From positions 16,803,614 to 16,867,613 of the forward strand of contig NC_134015.1 in the NCBI RefSeq assembly GCF_040712315.1: a stretch of DNA of 64,000 bases, given 5' to 3'. The position numbers and the translations under genes were made by a program. This document shows, piece by piece, positions 46,201 through 57,156 of the stretch. The first letter of the stretch is position 1; every line of letters begins with the position of its first letter. The stretch is from Castanea sativa. Taxonomy: Eukaryota > Streptophyta > Magnoliopsida > Fagales > Fagaceae. The notes below the pieces were generated by a model that saw only the letters and a program-made list of their open reading frames with translations, was not told where the DNA came from and searched no databases.

Positions 46201-49200
46201 TTTGTGGATCTTAGTGCGTTTGCTTATTGCTGATGTTGCTGTTTGTTGCTTTTAAATAGGTAATGGTATCTGCCAAGGAGGAGCCTGATTCTTCTCTCCC
46301 CCCTGCTATGGATGGCCTTTTGAGAGTTCACAAACGCATTGTGGATGGTTTGGAGGGTGATTCATCTCATGCTCCACCAGGAATGGGAGGCAAGGTCTCA
46401 ACAAGGTTGCTTGTGGCTGCCTCTCAAGCTGGAAGTCTGATTGGAAAACAGGGAGGAACTGTTAAATCCATTCAAGAGGCATCAAACTGTATCGTTAGAG
46501 TTCTTGGTGCAGGTTTTATTTATTAGATTTTATTTATTATAAATTTTTTCCTTTCTTTCGAGTTAAATTTATTTATGAATATATTAGATTAGCTTTCTGC
46601 TTGAGCTGCCTTGCTTCTCTATATATGTGCATACATGGTTTGCTAGATATTTTTGCTATTCTTTGTGGTGCACTTTAGTATCATGTCATAATCTTGCAAT
46701 ATAAAATTTACTCTTCTGTTCGACTTGTCTAAATAACTGAGGCCTATTTTGGACTATTGGATTATAGTCAATTTTCAGTGGATGCATCTAAGTTTTGGAG
46801 CACCAATTTACCTTTTTTTTCCTGATATTTATCAAAGCAAAGTTAGTGACGGGAGTGGGTCTGAGGAAAAAATAACCTTCACTCACTTGCTTACCAAAGA
46901 AAAGGGTCAGTGAAGGAATTTGGTTTGCATGTAAAGGGCACCTATTTTATTGTGGGTGAACTTACTAGGACTGTTTAGTTCTAGACATTAGATGTAAGAA
47001 TTGTCGTCCATCACATTCATTTTTTGTATTTGAGTTCTACCCTCAAGATGGAGTCGCAATATTTCCAAATGCAAGGTAATGAATGTTTGGTAACAAAGTG
47101 TTATGGTTCTCCAGGCAACACATGTTTTAGTGTTGCCAAACAAGAATCTAAGCAAAAAAGGAAGCATGAACGTCAGAACAGATTTCCACCACCATTGTTG
47201 TTGCTACACCATGGTTGTGCTGCCACCACTTAACCTCACTGTAAATGACACTGCTGCTTCTTCTGCCTCTGCTATTATTATCACTGTTGTTATCACTGGT
47301 CAACTGCTGTAATTAATATTCTAGCACATCCCCTTCTTAGTTCTACGTACTACCAGTTGAAATCTATGTCTGAATCTGAATGACATTACTTTTCTTTTTT
47401 TGCTACTTTTTAAAAATTTCCCTTGATGTGAAAAATGTCACTTTTGATATTCTAATAAAAGTGTAATCACTTTAGATAATTCTTAACTCCTTTAGATCTT
47501 GCATTTTTGTTTTGTTTAGCTTCAATTTATCACTTCAGATGGATAAGTTCATTTCTTAGTTTGTGTCTTAGTTTCTTCTTTAGAGAGTTTTTTTGTGTCT
47601 TACAATTTGGTTAATGATTTCTGCAGAAGACCTACCTGTTTTTGCCCTTCAAGATGATAGAGTTGTTGAAGTCGTAGGGGATCCAGCAGGTGTGCACAAG
47701 GCGGTGGAACTAATTGCTTCCCATCTCAGGAAGTTTTTAGTTGATCGCAGTATAATTCCTATATTTGAAATGCATGTAAGAAAATGGTTTTCACCGCTAG
47801 AGCAATAAAGTGATAATCTTTCTTTTAGTTTTCTGGGAAATGGAATTGTTGATGTACTGTGTTTTTACTTACCCCTCTAAAAAAATGACGCATTTTGCTT
47901 TTCTGGCAGATGCAAATGGGGAATCCTCAGATGGAGCACATGCCACCACCACAACACCAGTCATGGGGTCCACCTCAAGGTGTTCCTCCAAGTGGTGGTG
48001 GAGGTCCTGGTTATGGACCTACTCCTCAATACATGCCACCTCCTCGGCAACTTGACAATTACTACCCACCTGCTGACTTGCCACCTCCCATGGATAAACA
48101 GCCTCATCATGGGATATCTGCCTATGGAAGAGAAGCTCCAATGGGTGTACATGCGTCATCAAATGCCCAAACAGCACCGTCAATGGTTACCCAGGTCACT
48201 ATCTTGTTTCACATATTTTTCCTTTGTTATTGATAATAGACTACCCAAAAGAAGTGACTTGAGACTTTTTTGATCTCTTATAGTCAGAGGAATGACTGGA
48301 TAATTCAAAATTATGATTGTGGTGGTTGCAAGAATTGCAAATTAGAAAAAAAGGCCAAGGGATGTCTTGTAAATTTTTTGGTAATTTCTAGTTAATGCTT
48401 GTCAAATATGTCTTGCAATCATGTTTCATTCTGTTTGAGTTGATTGGATGTTTTTTGAGGGGATCTTTGGGTTGGAGAATGTGTAGTTAATGACTTCTCA
48501 GTCATTTACATACAATATCTTGGTCTCTTCCTGGGTGATTTGTGGCTCATTTGAGCTTGCTAATACTTTAATATTCTTCCTAAGCACTTAGAATTGCAGT
48601 TCAGCCCAGTTCTGAGAGGGTTGCAATGGGAGATTTGCAAAACCCTGCATGCAAAGGTGTCATAGAGATGTGCTTTAGATGTGAGATGTTTCTATTCTGA
48701 ACCCAGTTTAAAAATCTGTGTGTAAATAGGGTTCTATGGCAATAAACCTTAGCTTAGTATGCTTTTTCTATGTGGACAAGTATTGGGATATTCCTCAGAT
48801 GCATAGATACATAATTGCTCTACACATTTCTAAATTTGTTGTTGATGGTCTTTGCAGGTCACACAGCAAATGCAAATTCCACTAATGTATGCTGATGCTG
48901 TTATTGGGACAGCTGGTACGAGTATCAGCTACATTCGACGAGCTAGTGGGGCAACCGTTACTATACAAGAAACTAGGGGTGTTCCTGGTGAAATGACAGT
49001 TGAAATCAGTGGAACTGCTTCCCAAGTTCAAGCTGCTCAGCAGCTGATACAGGCATTATTCCTTGACTTTTCCCATGTTTCATTAAATCACTGTTTGTCA
49101 TAAATACTTAAGTAGAAATTTTAGCCGAGCAAAATCATATGCTCAAGCTGAGATTTGTCAACCAAGTTCAAGCTCAGATCTTTAAAATATATATAGGCTA

Positions 49201-49440
49201 AAGCTTGGCCCATTTAATAAAACATTGGTGGCTGACATTCTGTTAATATTGTTGCAGAATTTTATGGTTGATGCTGGGGCGCCACCACCGCAACAGGCAC
49301 CAGCAGGTGGGACTACTGACCAAGGTTACAATTCATATCCGGCTCATGGTTCTGTTTATGCGTCTCCTCCCTCCAACCCTGGACATGCAGGCCACGCTGG
49401 GGGTTATGGCTCAGTGTATGGCACGAATTATGGGTACTAA
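43243..49440 (+). CDS. FLK: FLK-type three-KH-domain RNA-binding protein, six coding exons, 470 aa
   Basis: Coding exons are 43243-43590, 46260-46512, 47627-47775, 47910-48194, 48858-49052 and 49258-49440; phases agree throughout. The N-terminus is acidic with repeated DQ(V/I/L)P(D/E) units. KH1 lies at about 70-145 with GXXG loop GRRG (86-89). KH2 lies at about 162-235 with loop GKQG (178-181). A Pro/Gly/Met-rich linker fills 251-345. KH3 lies at about 346-412 with loop GTAG (362-365). The C-terminus is Gly/Tyr-rich and ends [11 protein letters not shown]. This matches Arabidopsis FLOWERING LOCUS K in domain order, KH sequence and linker type. FLK is a nuclear RNA-binding protein of the autonomous pathway that lowers FLC expression and so promotes flowering; the role here is by homology. 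Five introns are GT-AG counting the leader intron, but the intron after 49052 appears to begin GC. PEPPER is the alternative family name; the match to FLK is closer. Confidence 0.92.
44246..44295 (+). repeat. Micro-insert (32 bp) between 9-bp direct repeats, in an FLK intron
   Basis: TACCAATCA occurs at 44246-44254 and 44287-44295, flanking TTAATTATC plus an A-rich tail. Confidence 0.5.
45797..45819 (+). repeat. Poly(G) tract in an FLK intron
   Basis: G5 followed by AT and a run of 13 G, in an otherwise AT-rich intron. It could form a G-quadruplex in the pre-mRNA. Confidence 0.8.
49118..49215. repeat. Possible short fragment of the copy A/B element in FLK's last intron
   Basis: The stretch has AAGTTCAAGCTCAGATCT and repeated CTCAAGCT motifs like the sub-ends of the elements at 11.5 and 56.2 kb. 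It is too short and diverged for certainty. Confidence 0.3.
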
Positions 49441-49892
49441 GGTAGCTGATTGGGTAATCATTTTAGAGATTATAAATGTCATTATTGCAAGTTTAGCGTA
49501 CTCACTGGACCATTGTCTTAGGTAAGTCCTAATATTGTACTTTGCGTCATGCCAAATTTTCACTTAGAGAACTTACATATATTAGATTTCATCATGTGCG
49601 TTAGAATGATTGTATGGTTGAGTCAATTCAACATTAACAATTTTTTTGAGACTAAATTACAGCTGCTGCTTGCTTTGAATGTATTCCAATTTCCATTTAG
49701 TACTTCAATTTCCATTTAGTACTTCAATTCCATTTATGATTGCGAAATGATGGGGGACTCCTGACAATGATTACCACTTAAGAGGAAGTGTAATGTCCCC
49801 GTGTTGTTCTGTACTTATGTATTTCAAAAAAAGGCCTATGACTCCATCCACCAAAAAAACCTGGCTGGGGGTGTCTGAAAGTACTACTTTTC

Positions 49893-49924
<32 letters not shown>

Positions 49925-50000
49925 AAATGTTGTTGAAAAAGCCTTTGGATTGTTATGCTTTTAGATGATTTATCTGAATGTTATTGATTGCTGAAGTCAC
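49441..50000 (+). other. FLK: FLK 3' untranslated region, with a possible 3' UTR intron
   Basis: Downstream of the TAA there is no continuing frame. A strong donor CTTAG|GTAAGT lies at 49521/49522, which suggests an intron inside the 3' UTR. The acceptor and the polyadenylation site are not clear; a candidate acceptor is the TGCTGAAG near 49991-49998. The block also holds a 19-20 bp direct repeat (TTCCATTTAGTACTTCAAT, about 49690-49730) and an AT microsatellite near 49896-49917. Confidence 0.4.
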
Positions 50001-51482
50001 TGAATGCGAGTAATTGGAGTATATTGTTCAAGGCAGTCATCAAGGGTTCACAAGCAGCAGAATACAAAAATAATTTGGTGTCTGGGTGCACCCTTGAGTC
50101 TTTATGACAGTAGAACCAGCATGATGTCTATCTCTTTTCTCAACTCCATTTTGGAGAAAATGAGAATGATTTCCACCTTATTTGACTCCAATGATGATAA
50201 CGATAGCCCTCTCTTCAAATAATTTGGTTCTGTAGATTTGTGAGAATTAACATGTTGGATACGGGAAAAGTTTATTGGGCTAGTAACGTGCCTCAAACGC
50301 ATAGGGTGAAAGGTTGGCCCAGTGGAAATGGTGTTGATCTTTCTTCTCGCTTCTAAACCATCTTCCAAACCAACACCACCCTCTTTCTCTCTCCCATTCT
50401 CCTTCACATTTCACCTTTTAGTTAAGAAGTACAATTGAGGTTATTTAAAAGAAAAGCTTTGTAATATAAAGTGATAAACAAATGAGAAGTGTTACGGTAA
50501 TAATATTTTTACAATAAGTCCTAAGTGATAAATTGTTATAAGTTTTAAATTTTAATCTAAATATAAAGCAAACATTGGTAACTTGAATCATATAAATCTT
50601 CTTACAATCACATCTTTAAATCTTTAACAATCTTATGGATCCTCTTACGAGATATGATTTTCAATAACTTCTATGAGCTATTATCTTCAATAGCTTTTAT
50701 GAGTGTTCTATTATTTTTGGGCAAGATCTTTTTAAACAAAGAAATTAATTTTCTTTCACTTAGAATAATTTTGAATTAGAATAAGAAGTCTATTTATAAA
50801 TCAAATTTTCTATGATAAAAGTTTGGTCATACACACTTGTTATTAAGTGGGTAGCTCCTCGTTGTTCCTTTACTCTCTCTCTCTCTCTCTCCCTCTCTCT
50901 CTTTTGCTCTCTCAATGCTATGAACTTAAAATAATTTTTATTTCAACTAACAAAAATTCCCTAGGCACTTTTCATCTTTCTTCTGGTCATGTCATTGTCA
51001 TGCTTTGGTCATTTTGCACTCTATTAAGGATAAAAAATTAAAATTATAATAATAGTTTGACCTAAGTGAGTCTTTTTATTATTAATTTATTATTGTGGTT
51101 GTGTTTTTGAGGCTTAATTGCGATGGAGGTGGGTTTTTATGGCTTTTGGAGGTGGTATTGATGGTTGGTAGTTAGTAATGGAGTTGGGTTTGGGTTTGGG
51201 TTTGGGTGTGGGTTTTATCTTCTTCATGTAGAGTCACATAGGTAATCAAAAAAGACAGTTGCAAAAGGTTTTGACTCAATGACCTATGGGCTCCACATGT
51301 TGGAGTTAGAATTGAGTTTTTGTGATGAAAAATTTGTGCACACTAGTCATGTGGGCTTTAAGCCTCTAAACACAGTAGCTACCCTAGCCCAAAAAGGAAA
51401 AAACTAAGAAAAGAGAGAAAATGGGTCCTACAATTAAACTTAATAGCACTTATGTGCGGACCAATTGTTAAAATCAGGCCAC
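50001..51482. other. Intergenic after FLK
   Basis: Holds half a family 3 MITE (50486-50540), a CT tract (50873-50903) and a GGGTTT tract (51184-51208). No gene was recognised. Confidence 0.4.
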
Positions 51483-51485
51483 TTA

Positions 51486-52743
51486 GAGCATCCACAATGA
51501 TTTATGTCATTCTATCCTATTTTATCATTTCAAAAAACTATTTTATCAATTATACCACATCATTTTACAATACTCTCAGTATCTCAATTTTTATTTTATA
51601 ATACAACACATTAAAACAATATAAATTATACAATAAAATATATTTCATTCTCTCTCTAATTCTTGCCTCCCTTCCTCTCTCTCTCAACTAGTACTTACCT
51701 CACCACAGAGAAAACCCAATACCCCCAGCACAGAAACTCTTCCCAAACCCCAAACAAACCCAGCATAGAAATTCATCCCAAACCCCAAACAAACCCAACA
51801 CATAAATTCATCCCAAACCCCAAACAATACATCCACCTCCCAAACCCAAATCAACCCAACCATCAACAACACAACCACCCATTAATTCGCTCAAAACTTT
51901 TCAATCACCACCCATCAATCCACCATCAACAAAACCATCACCCACCAATCCATCATCAACAATACAACCACCACCCAAACTTAAAACTTTCTAATCACTA
52001 CTCACCGATCCACAAACCACGGCACCACCCTAATCCAACATCAACAACACAAAGACCACCCACTGATACACCACCTCGGCACCGCCCTAATCTGCCACAT
52101 TTGCCACCATATCAAACCCATGAGCTCCACCAAACCATGAGACCCATGGCGGCTTGATTCAAGGGAAGAGAGAGAGAAAAAGAGGTGAGACCCACGACGA
52201 GCACGACACCACCCTGATCCACAAACCACGGCACCATTCCAATCTACCACATCAAACCATGCGCTCCACCAAACTATGAGACCCACAGAGGCTTGATTCA
52301 AGGGAAAATAAAGAGACCCATGTCGTCGCATCAAACAATGAGGCCCACATCAAACTGAAGCAACCAGACCCACATCAAACCTTTCCATCTCAAACTATGA
52401 GACCCATATCAAATTGAAGGCACCGATCCACACAGAGAGGGACGAGGGGGGGGGGATTGAATGAGAGAATCAGAACTGAAAAAGAAGAAAAAGGAGAGGA
52501 GATAAGAGTGACTAGTGAGAGAGAGAAGAGTTGATAAAGCAAACAGTAAAAATGAATAAAATATTAATATTTGGTTTTACAATAGAGGTACAGTGCGATT
52601 CTACATTCAGAATCGCACTGTGGCACTATTGCAAATTTTTTTGCAATAGTTAGATTTTACAAGTTCTGATGGAGTGGGGATTTTGGGCTTTTATGCTAAA
52701 TTAAACCAACATATGACATTTGGCAGTTCCATTGTGAATGCTC
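51486..52743. mobile_element. PIF/Harbinger-like element 1
   Basis: Ends are GAGCATCCACAATG at the left and CATTGTGAATGCTC at the right, 13 of 14 complementary. TTA flanks both sides (51483-51485 and 52744-52746), the target site of PIF/Harbinger elements. The inside begins AT-rich, then a CT-rich block, then a Pro/His/Asn low-complexity reading frame (51663-52157) and GA-rich sequence. No DDE transposase was found, so it is non-autonomous. Confidence 0.72.
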
Positions 52744-52842
52744 TTAACTTTTATCAAAGCGATACACTTACTATCCATCCGCACACGTGCACCAAGAAAT
52801 GGAGGAAAATTACCTCACCCACTTTTGCATGCACTATATTTA

Positions 52843-53720
52843 GGCCATGTTTGGTAAGATGTAAAATATTTTAAGTGTAATTTTTAGTTAAAAATATTTT
52901 ACGACAAGGAAAATATTTTCAGATATTTGTTTTGGGTTCTAGAAAATACACCAGAAAAGTATTTTCAATGTTTGGTCGTGCATGTAAAAGCATTTTTTCA
53001 TAAAATATTTTCTTGTGTTTGGGACCCCAATCTAAAACATTTACAGGAAAATGTAAAAAAAAATATACCTATAATACAATTGAGCATCTCAAAATACATT
53101 TGAAATACCTTTGGGGTTTGGGATGGGTTTGAGGGATCGGTGTCGAAAACCCTTTTGGTTTGAGGGATAGGTTTGAGGTCACGGTGTTGGAATACCTTCG
53201 GGTTTATTGGTGGGTTTGAGCAAGATTGAGGTCACGGTGTGGATAGAGGGATAGATCGTGGGCTGGGATGGTGAAATCGGGGTGGGTTTAGTTGGGTTCA
53301 TCGAGGAAATGCAGTGCTCGATTTGGACATGCTAATTGGAGATGGGTTTAAGCACGACGGAGGAGCTAAGGTGGGGCGATCAGAGAAGAAAAGCCAAAGA
53401 AGAAAAGGAAATAGAGTACTTACCAGTGCATGAAGGGGAATGAGTGGCGTGATTTGACCGGCAATGGGTTTGGGTGGATCTTTGACTGGACTTTCCTCCA
53501 TTGCTCTCTATCTTTTTTGTTTTGTTTTTTAGTCCGTAAAATGAGGTTTGAAGGTAATTGGAATGTGTAAATTATTTTACACTTGGAGGGCTCTCATTTT
53601 ATGGTCAAAGGAATTGATTTTCCTTTTGACTGAGTTTTACATGTGCTCCCAAACACACATGATAGTGTCAAATGTTTTCCAAATTTCATTCTCACCCAAA
53701 ACAAACACAACTTTATTCTT
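52843..53720. mobile_element. Possible DNA transposon with GGCCATGTTTGGT end
   Basis: The left end GGCCATGTTTGGTAAGATG and repeated AAAATATTTT(C/A) motifs are typical of plant MITE-like elements. The right side has CACCCAAAACAAACACAAC, a weak inverse. The middle is GC-richer with repeated GGTTTGAGG and GGTCACGGTGT. Ends are not proven. Confidence 0.35.
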
Positions 53721-53767
53721 TACACATGGCACAAGCATTGAGTTGCTTTTCAATAAAAACTAAAAAG

Positions 53768-53818
53768 AAGCTAACGGGAAGTGTTTTTTTTTTTTTGACT
53801 AAAGCTCACGGGAAGTGT
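53768..53818 (-). repeat. Micro-insert (15 bp) between 18-bp direct repeats
   Basis: AAGCTAACGGGAAGTGTT (53768-53785) and AAGCTCACGGGAAGTGTT (53801-53818), 17 of 18 identical, flank ten T then GACTA. Confidence 0.75.
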
Positions 53819-53917
53819 TGTAGTTGTTAATCTCAGAAGAATTAAATTTTTAAGGAGATATTATTAAGTTACCGTTAAAAAAAATGGAAGCCCTAATCAT
53901 TTTGCTAATTTTCAAAA

Positions 53918-54078
53918 CTTTTTTTTAATAGAGTTTCAATTTATGGGGTTCGCTTCTGATAATTGCGTTTTTTATTATCAAACTAAGACAATAATTGATT
54001 TTTGGTGTAGGCGGAAATTGAACTCCAGACCTCTGATTCAACTATCATAGACTATATTAGTTAAGTTAAATTGGTAAA
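53918..54078 (-). mobile_element. SINE family 2, diverged copy, minus orientation
   Basis: On the minus strand it reads TTTAACTTAACT, then CAGAGGTCTGGAGTTCAATT, then CGCCTACACCAAAAAT, and ends in GAAACTCTATTAAAAAAAAG. This is collinear with the copy at 21739-21914. The 5' end is eroded and no clear target duplication was found. Confidence 0.65.
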
Positions 54079-54182
54079 GAAGGAAAAATAGAGTGAATTG
54101 ACAGTTCAATAAATATCCAAGTCCTATTAATTGGAGCAAGCATATTATAAAGAGAAAAATGCTCCCACACTCCAAAATTTTA

Positions 54183-55124
54183 AGGCAGTGGTCATTATAT
54201 TCTGAACTTTGATTTTCACACATATGCCAAATTAATGCCTCAATTGGTGTCTGTTAATTTCTAAAAAAGAAGTAGGTCTGCCGTTAATAGATATACAAGC
54301 TGAAAAAACACATGAAGCTTAAAATACCATCAATATCCTCCAAACGCGTATGGAAATAAGAGAGAAACTTAAAGAGATGACTGAACCAGAAGCACTAACG
54401 GTCCCGCATCCCCCTCAGAGGGCGCAGTTCTTTGTGAGTTGGATTTGTAATCAAAAGCTAATTCCATTTTCTTTTTGTATTGAAGAGTTGAGAAATAAAA
54501 CACTTTATTTTGGTGTTCTTTAGCTCAACCAACAAACCTCGATCTTTCAAAAGTCAAAACCACCACAGACAAAATCCAAAAAATCCATTCAAAAACGATA
54601 AAACCCAAAAAAGCAAAGCAAAGTGAGCCCATGAAATTGCTTAAACCTTAACGTCATCAACTACACAAAACAAAAAGGTACAAAAACCATTCATCTTGGT
54701 TTTCTTTTGGTAATAAATGACGGAGGAGGATCTAATAGACATTAAGTTCAGGCTGTACGATGGGGTTGGATTTGGATGGTTGAATTATGTGGTGGGACCA
54801 CTAATGGCGAGATCTTCGGCAAGACAAAGAACTCCGACGTCAAAGATTGGGATGCGGCGGCTAAACGTAGTGCTGGTCCGATCGTCTCTCTCTCTCTCTC
54901 TCTAAGTTTCTCCTTCTTCTTTCTTCTGGTCGATCATCTCTCTCTCCTTAACTTTCTCTCTTATTTCGAAACAGCTCTGGAGGATTGATATTGGTTTCAC
55001 ACGTGTCTCGTGTGTGTTTTTAGTTAGTATATTAATGGTGGAGCAATTGAGGTATTAATTTGGCACATATACAAAGTTTAAGGAGTAAATTAACTAAAAT
55101 AAAAGTTCGTAATGGCAACTCCCT
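54183..55124. mobile_element. Pack-MULE-like element with long inverted ends
   Basis: The left sub-end ATATGCCAAATTAATGCCTC (about 54223-54247) is inverted at the right (about 55040-55065), 23 of 25 over the core, and the outer ends AGGCAGTGGTCATTA and AGGGAGTTGCCATTA also pair. This long-end layout fits Mutator-like elements. A 9-bp duplication is uncertain (AAAATTTTA against CAAAGTTCA). A captured gene start lies inside at 54717. Confidence 0.55.
54717..54770 (+). pseudogene. Captured 5' fragment of a membrane-anchored ubiquitin-fold (MUB) gene
   Basis: The frame starts MTEEDLIDIKFRLYDG, which matches the first 16 residues of plant MUB proteins (small ubiquitin-fold proteins that are prenylated and recruit E2 enzymes at the plasma membrane). 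The match then stops; the ubiquitin fold and the C-terminal prenylation motif are absent. A second open stretch in another frame (NGEIFGKTKNSDVKDWDAAA, from about 54790) may be a second captured piece of unknown source. It lies in a MULE-like element, so this is a transduplicated fragment and not a gene. Confidence 0.55.
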
Positions 55125-56231
55125 CAAAGTTCAGGGGTATAAATTGATATAAGATTAAATGTACTGAGCTTGGAAACAAAATATCAGTTTCAAAGTAACT
55201 TTTGACATGTGAGATACAAATAGTTCAAGAAAACATAACATTATAATTTGCAAAGAGTTCCATAGGCATCAAAATGTGAATTGCAAGTTTCCATAGACAT
55301 CTAACTGTAATTTACAATAAGTTCAATAACAATATAAGAAATTTCAATAATTTTGCTGGATTTGAAGCAATGACCGTATATAATCAAATATCACATTCTT
55401 AACAAATTTCATTCTTTTATGATTATGGTCACATTATATCTCTCTGTGCCTAGATCTGTGAAAATTTATGTAATTTGCACCCACAAGCTTTTTCGCGATC
55501 ACCAACTGAGGAAGAAAATCAATTAGCTAAAAGGGCCAAAGACTGTTATATATGAGTGGTCAATAGTGTTTTTTTTTTTTTCTTTTGGCTGGAAAAAAAT
55601 CATCCAAAATTGAAGATGAATGCATTTAGAGGAATAATAATACTAACACCTCTCATTTTCAACTCTTCTTATGGTTGATGGAAATATCATCCCACATTGA
55701 TATGATAGTACCATTGTTAGCCACACTCTAGAATTAAATTATTAGCTTTGGATCTAAATTTTCATTAATGATCCCAAGAATTAAAAAAGTTAAAAAAAAA
55801 AAACACCGCGTACCATTGATAGTAGTCATTCTATAAGTGTTAAGTGTTTGTGAAGTGTAGAAGGGGCAAGAACTGAGATTCAAATCTCTAAAATTTTTTT
55901 TACACACAAACACACTTAAATTAAGTTTAAGTAAAATTTATATCTTGTATTAAAAAAATAAAAATCGTGGCCTTTTCCATATCAACGGTCACATGCTAAT
56001 ATATACTGAATTATGTCGTCATATTGATTTTTTTAAAAGTCAGAGACTGCATAAGGAGAAATTGGCTCCTTTCCCCCATGAAAGAAGGCCATACTTGAGC
56101 TTAATATATGCTCAGTGGTTGGACAAGACTTTTGATTGTGCTGATTTGCCCTCCAAATGAGGAATATTCCCATGCCATGCGGGGAGGTATAGATTTACTA
56201 TTTTGGTGATCCTGTTAACGGGTGCTCGCTT
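55125..56231. other. Intergenic, no gene recognised
   Basis: AT-rich with short A and T runs. A near-repeat of TTCCATAG(A/G)CATC (about 55258 and 55290) is a small local duplication. Confidence 0.4.
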
Positions 56232-57156
56232 AGGGCTGTAAATGAGCTGAGTTTTGTCCAGTAGTATATGTTTAAACTTGACTTATCAGGAAAAATTAAA
56301 AGCTCGAACTTGGCTTGAGCTTGTAACAAGCCTAAAAATAGTGTTTGAGCTTGAGTTAGTGGGAAAGCCAAAAAACTTGAGCTTGACTTAATTAATTAGT
56401 CAAGTCAAACTCAAGTTTAATATCAAGTTCAAACTCGAGCTCAAGTCAAGTTTTTGAGCTTGAGATCTAAAAAAATTACATTATTTAATGCTTAGATCTC
56501 TAAAATTAAGAAAAAGAAAGTATTATACTTATTTTATCATGCATTTAGTTCTACTTATGATTAGCCATTATTCAAACTAATAATTTACATAATTAAATTT
56601 ATTCATTCATCATTCCTTGTCTACAGTTTCAGCAATTGTTCAAAATATAAATTTTAAATTCACGTTAGATGGTAAATGACTAGAAAAATACATGTTTGTA
56701 ACTATTATAAATGAGAAAATATTAACATGTTTCATAACTTTAATCTAGATAATTGATAGGGAAAGATCATATGTGGCCTATTTAATTAATTTATTATTTT
56801 TAAATGTAACTATAGTCTAAAGTGGTTTTTGATCAGTTTAAAGGGAATGAAAAAATTAAAGTAATATAGGTAGTGGTCTCATATTGACCATGTCATTATT
56901 AAGATGTGTAATGAGTATATTTAGCTAACACTTATAAATTTATAAATGAATCTATGCTTGAATTGTTGTGTATCAAGCCTAATAACTCACGAGCTTGTTC
57001 GTGAACAAATTTTTTTGCTTGGGCTCGGCTTGTTTATTAAACAAGCCTAAAGTAAGGCTCAAGCTTGACTTATTTATAAACAAACAAATATGAAAAAATG
57101 TTTTATCTAGCCAAACCCAAGTTGTACATAATCGGCTTGATTCATTTACAGCCCTA
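56232..57156 (-). mobile_element. hAT-like non-autonomous element, copy B
   Basis: Both ends carry the same inverted end: AGGGCTGTAAATGA at 56232 and TCATTTACAGCCCTA at 57142-57156. The body matches copy A in inverse orientation over its full length. The end sequence resembles known plant hAT ends. Target duplications are decayed. Confidence 0.75.

Noticed and set aside
51663..52157. 164-residue open frame rich in Pro, His and Asn
   Set aside because: It is low-complexity sequence inside a Harbinger-like element, with no domain and repeated AACCCCAAAC/CCACCA motifs that keep frames open by chance.
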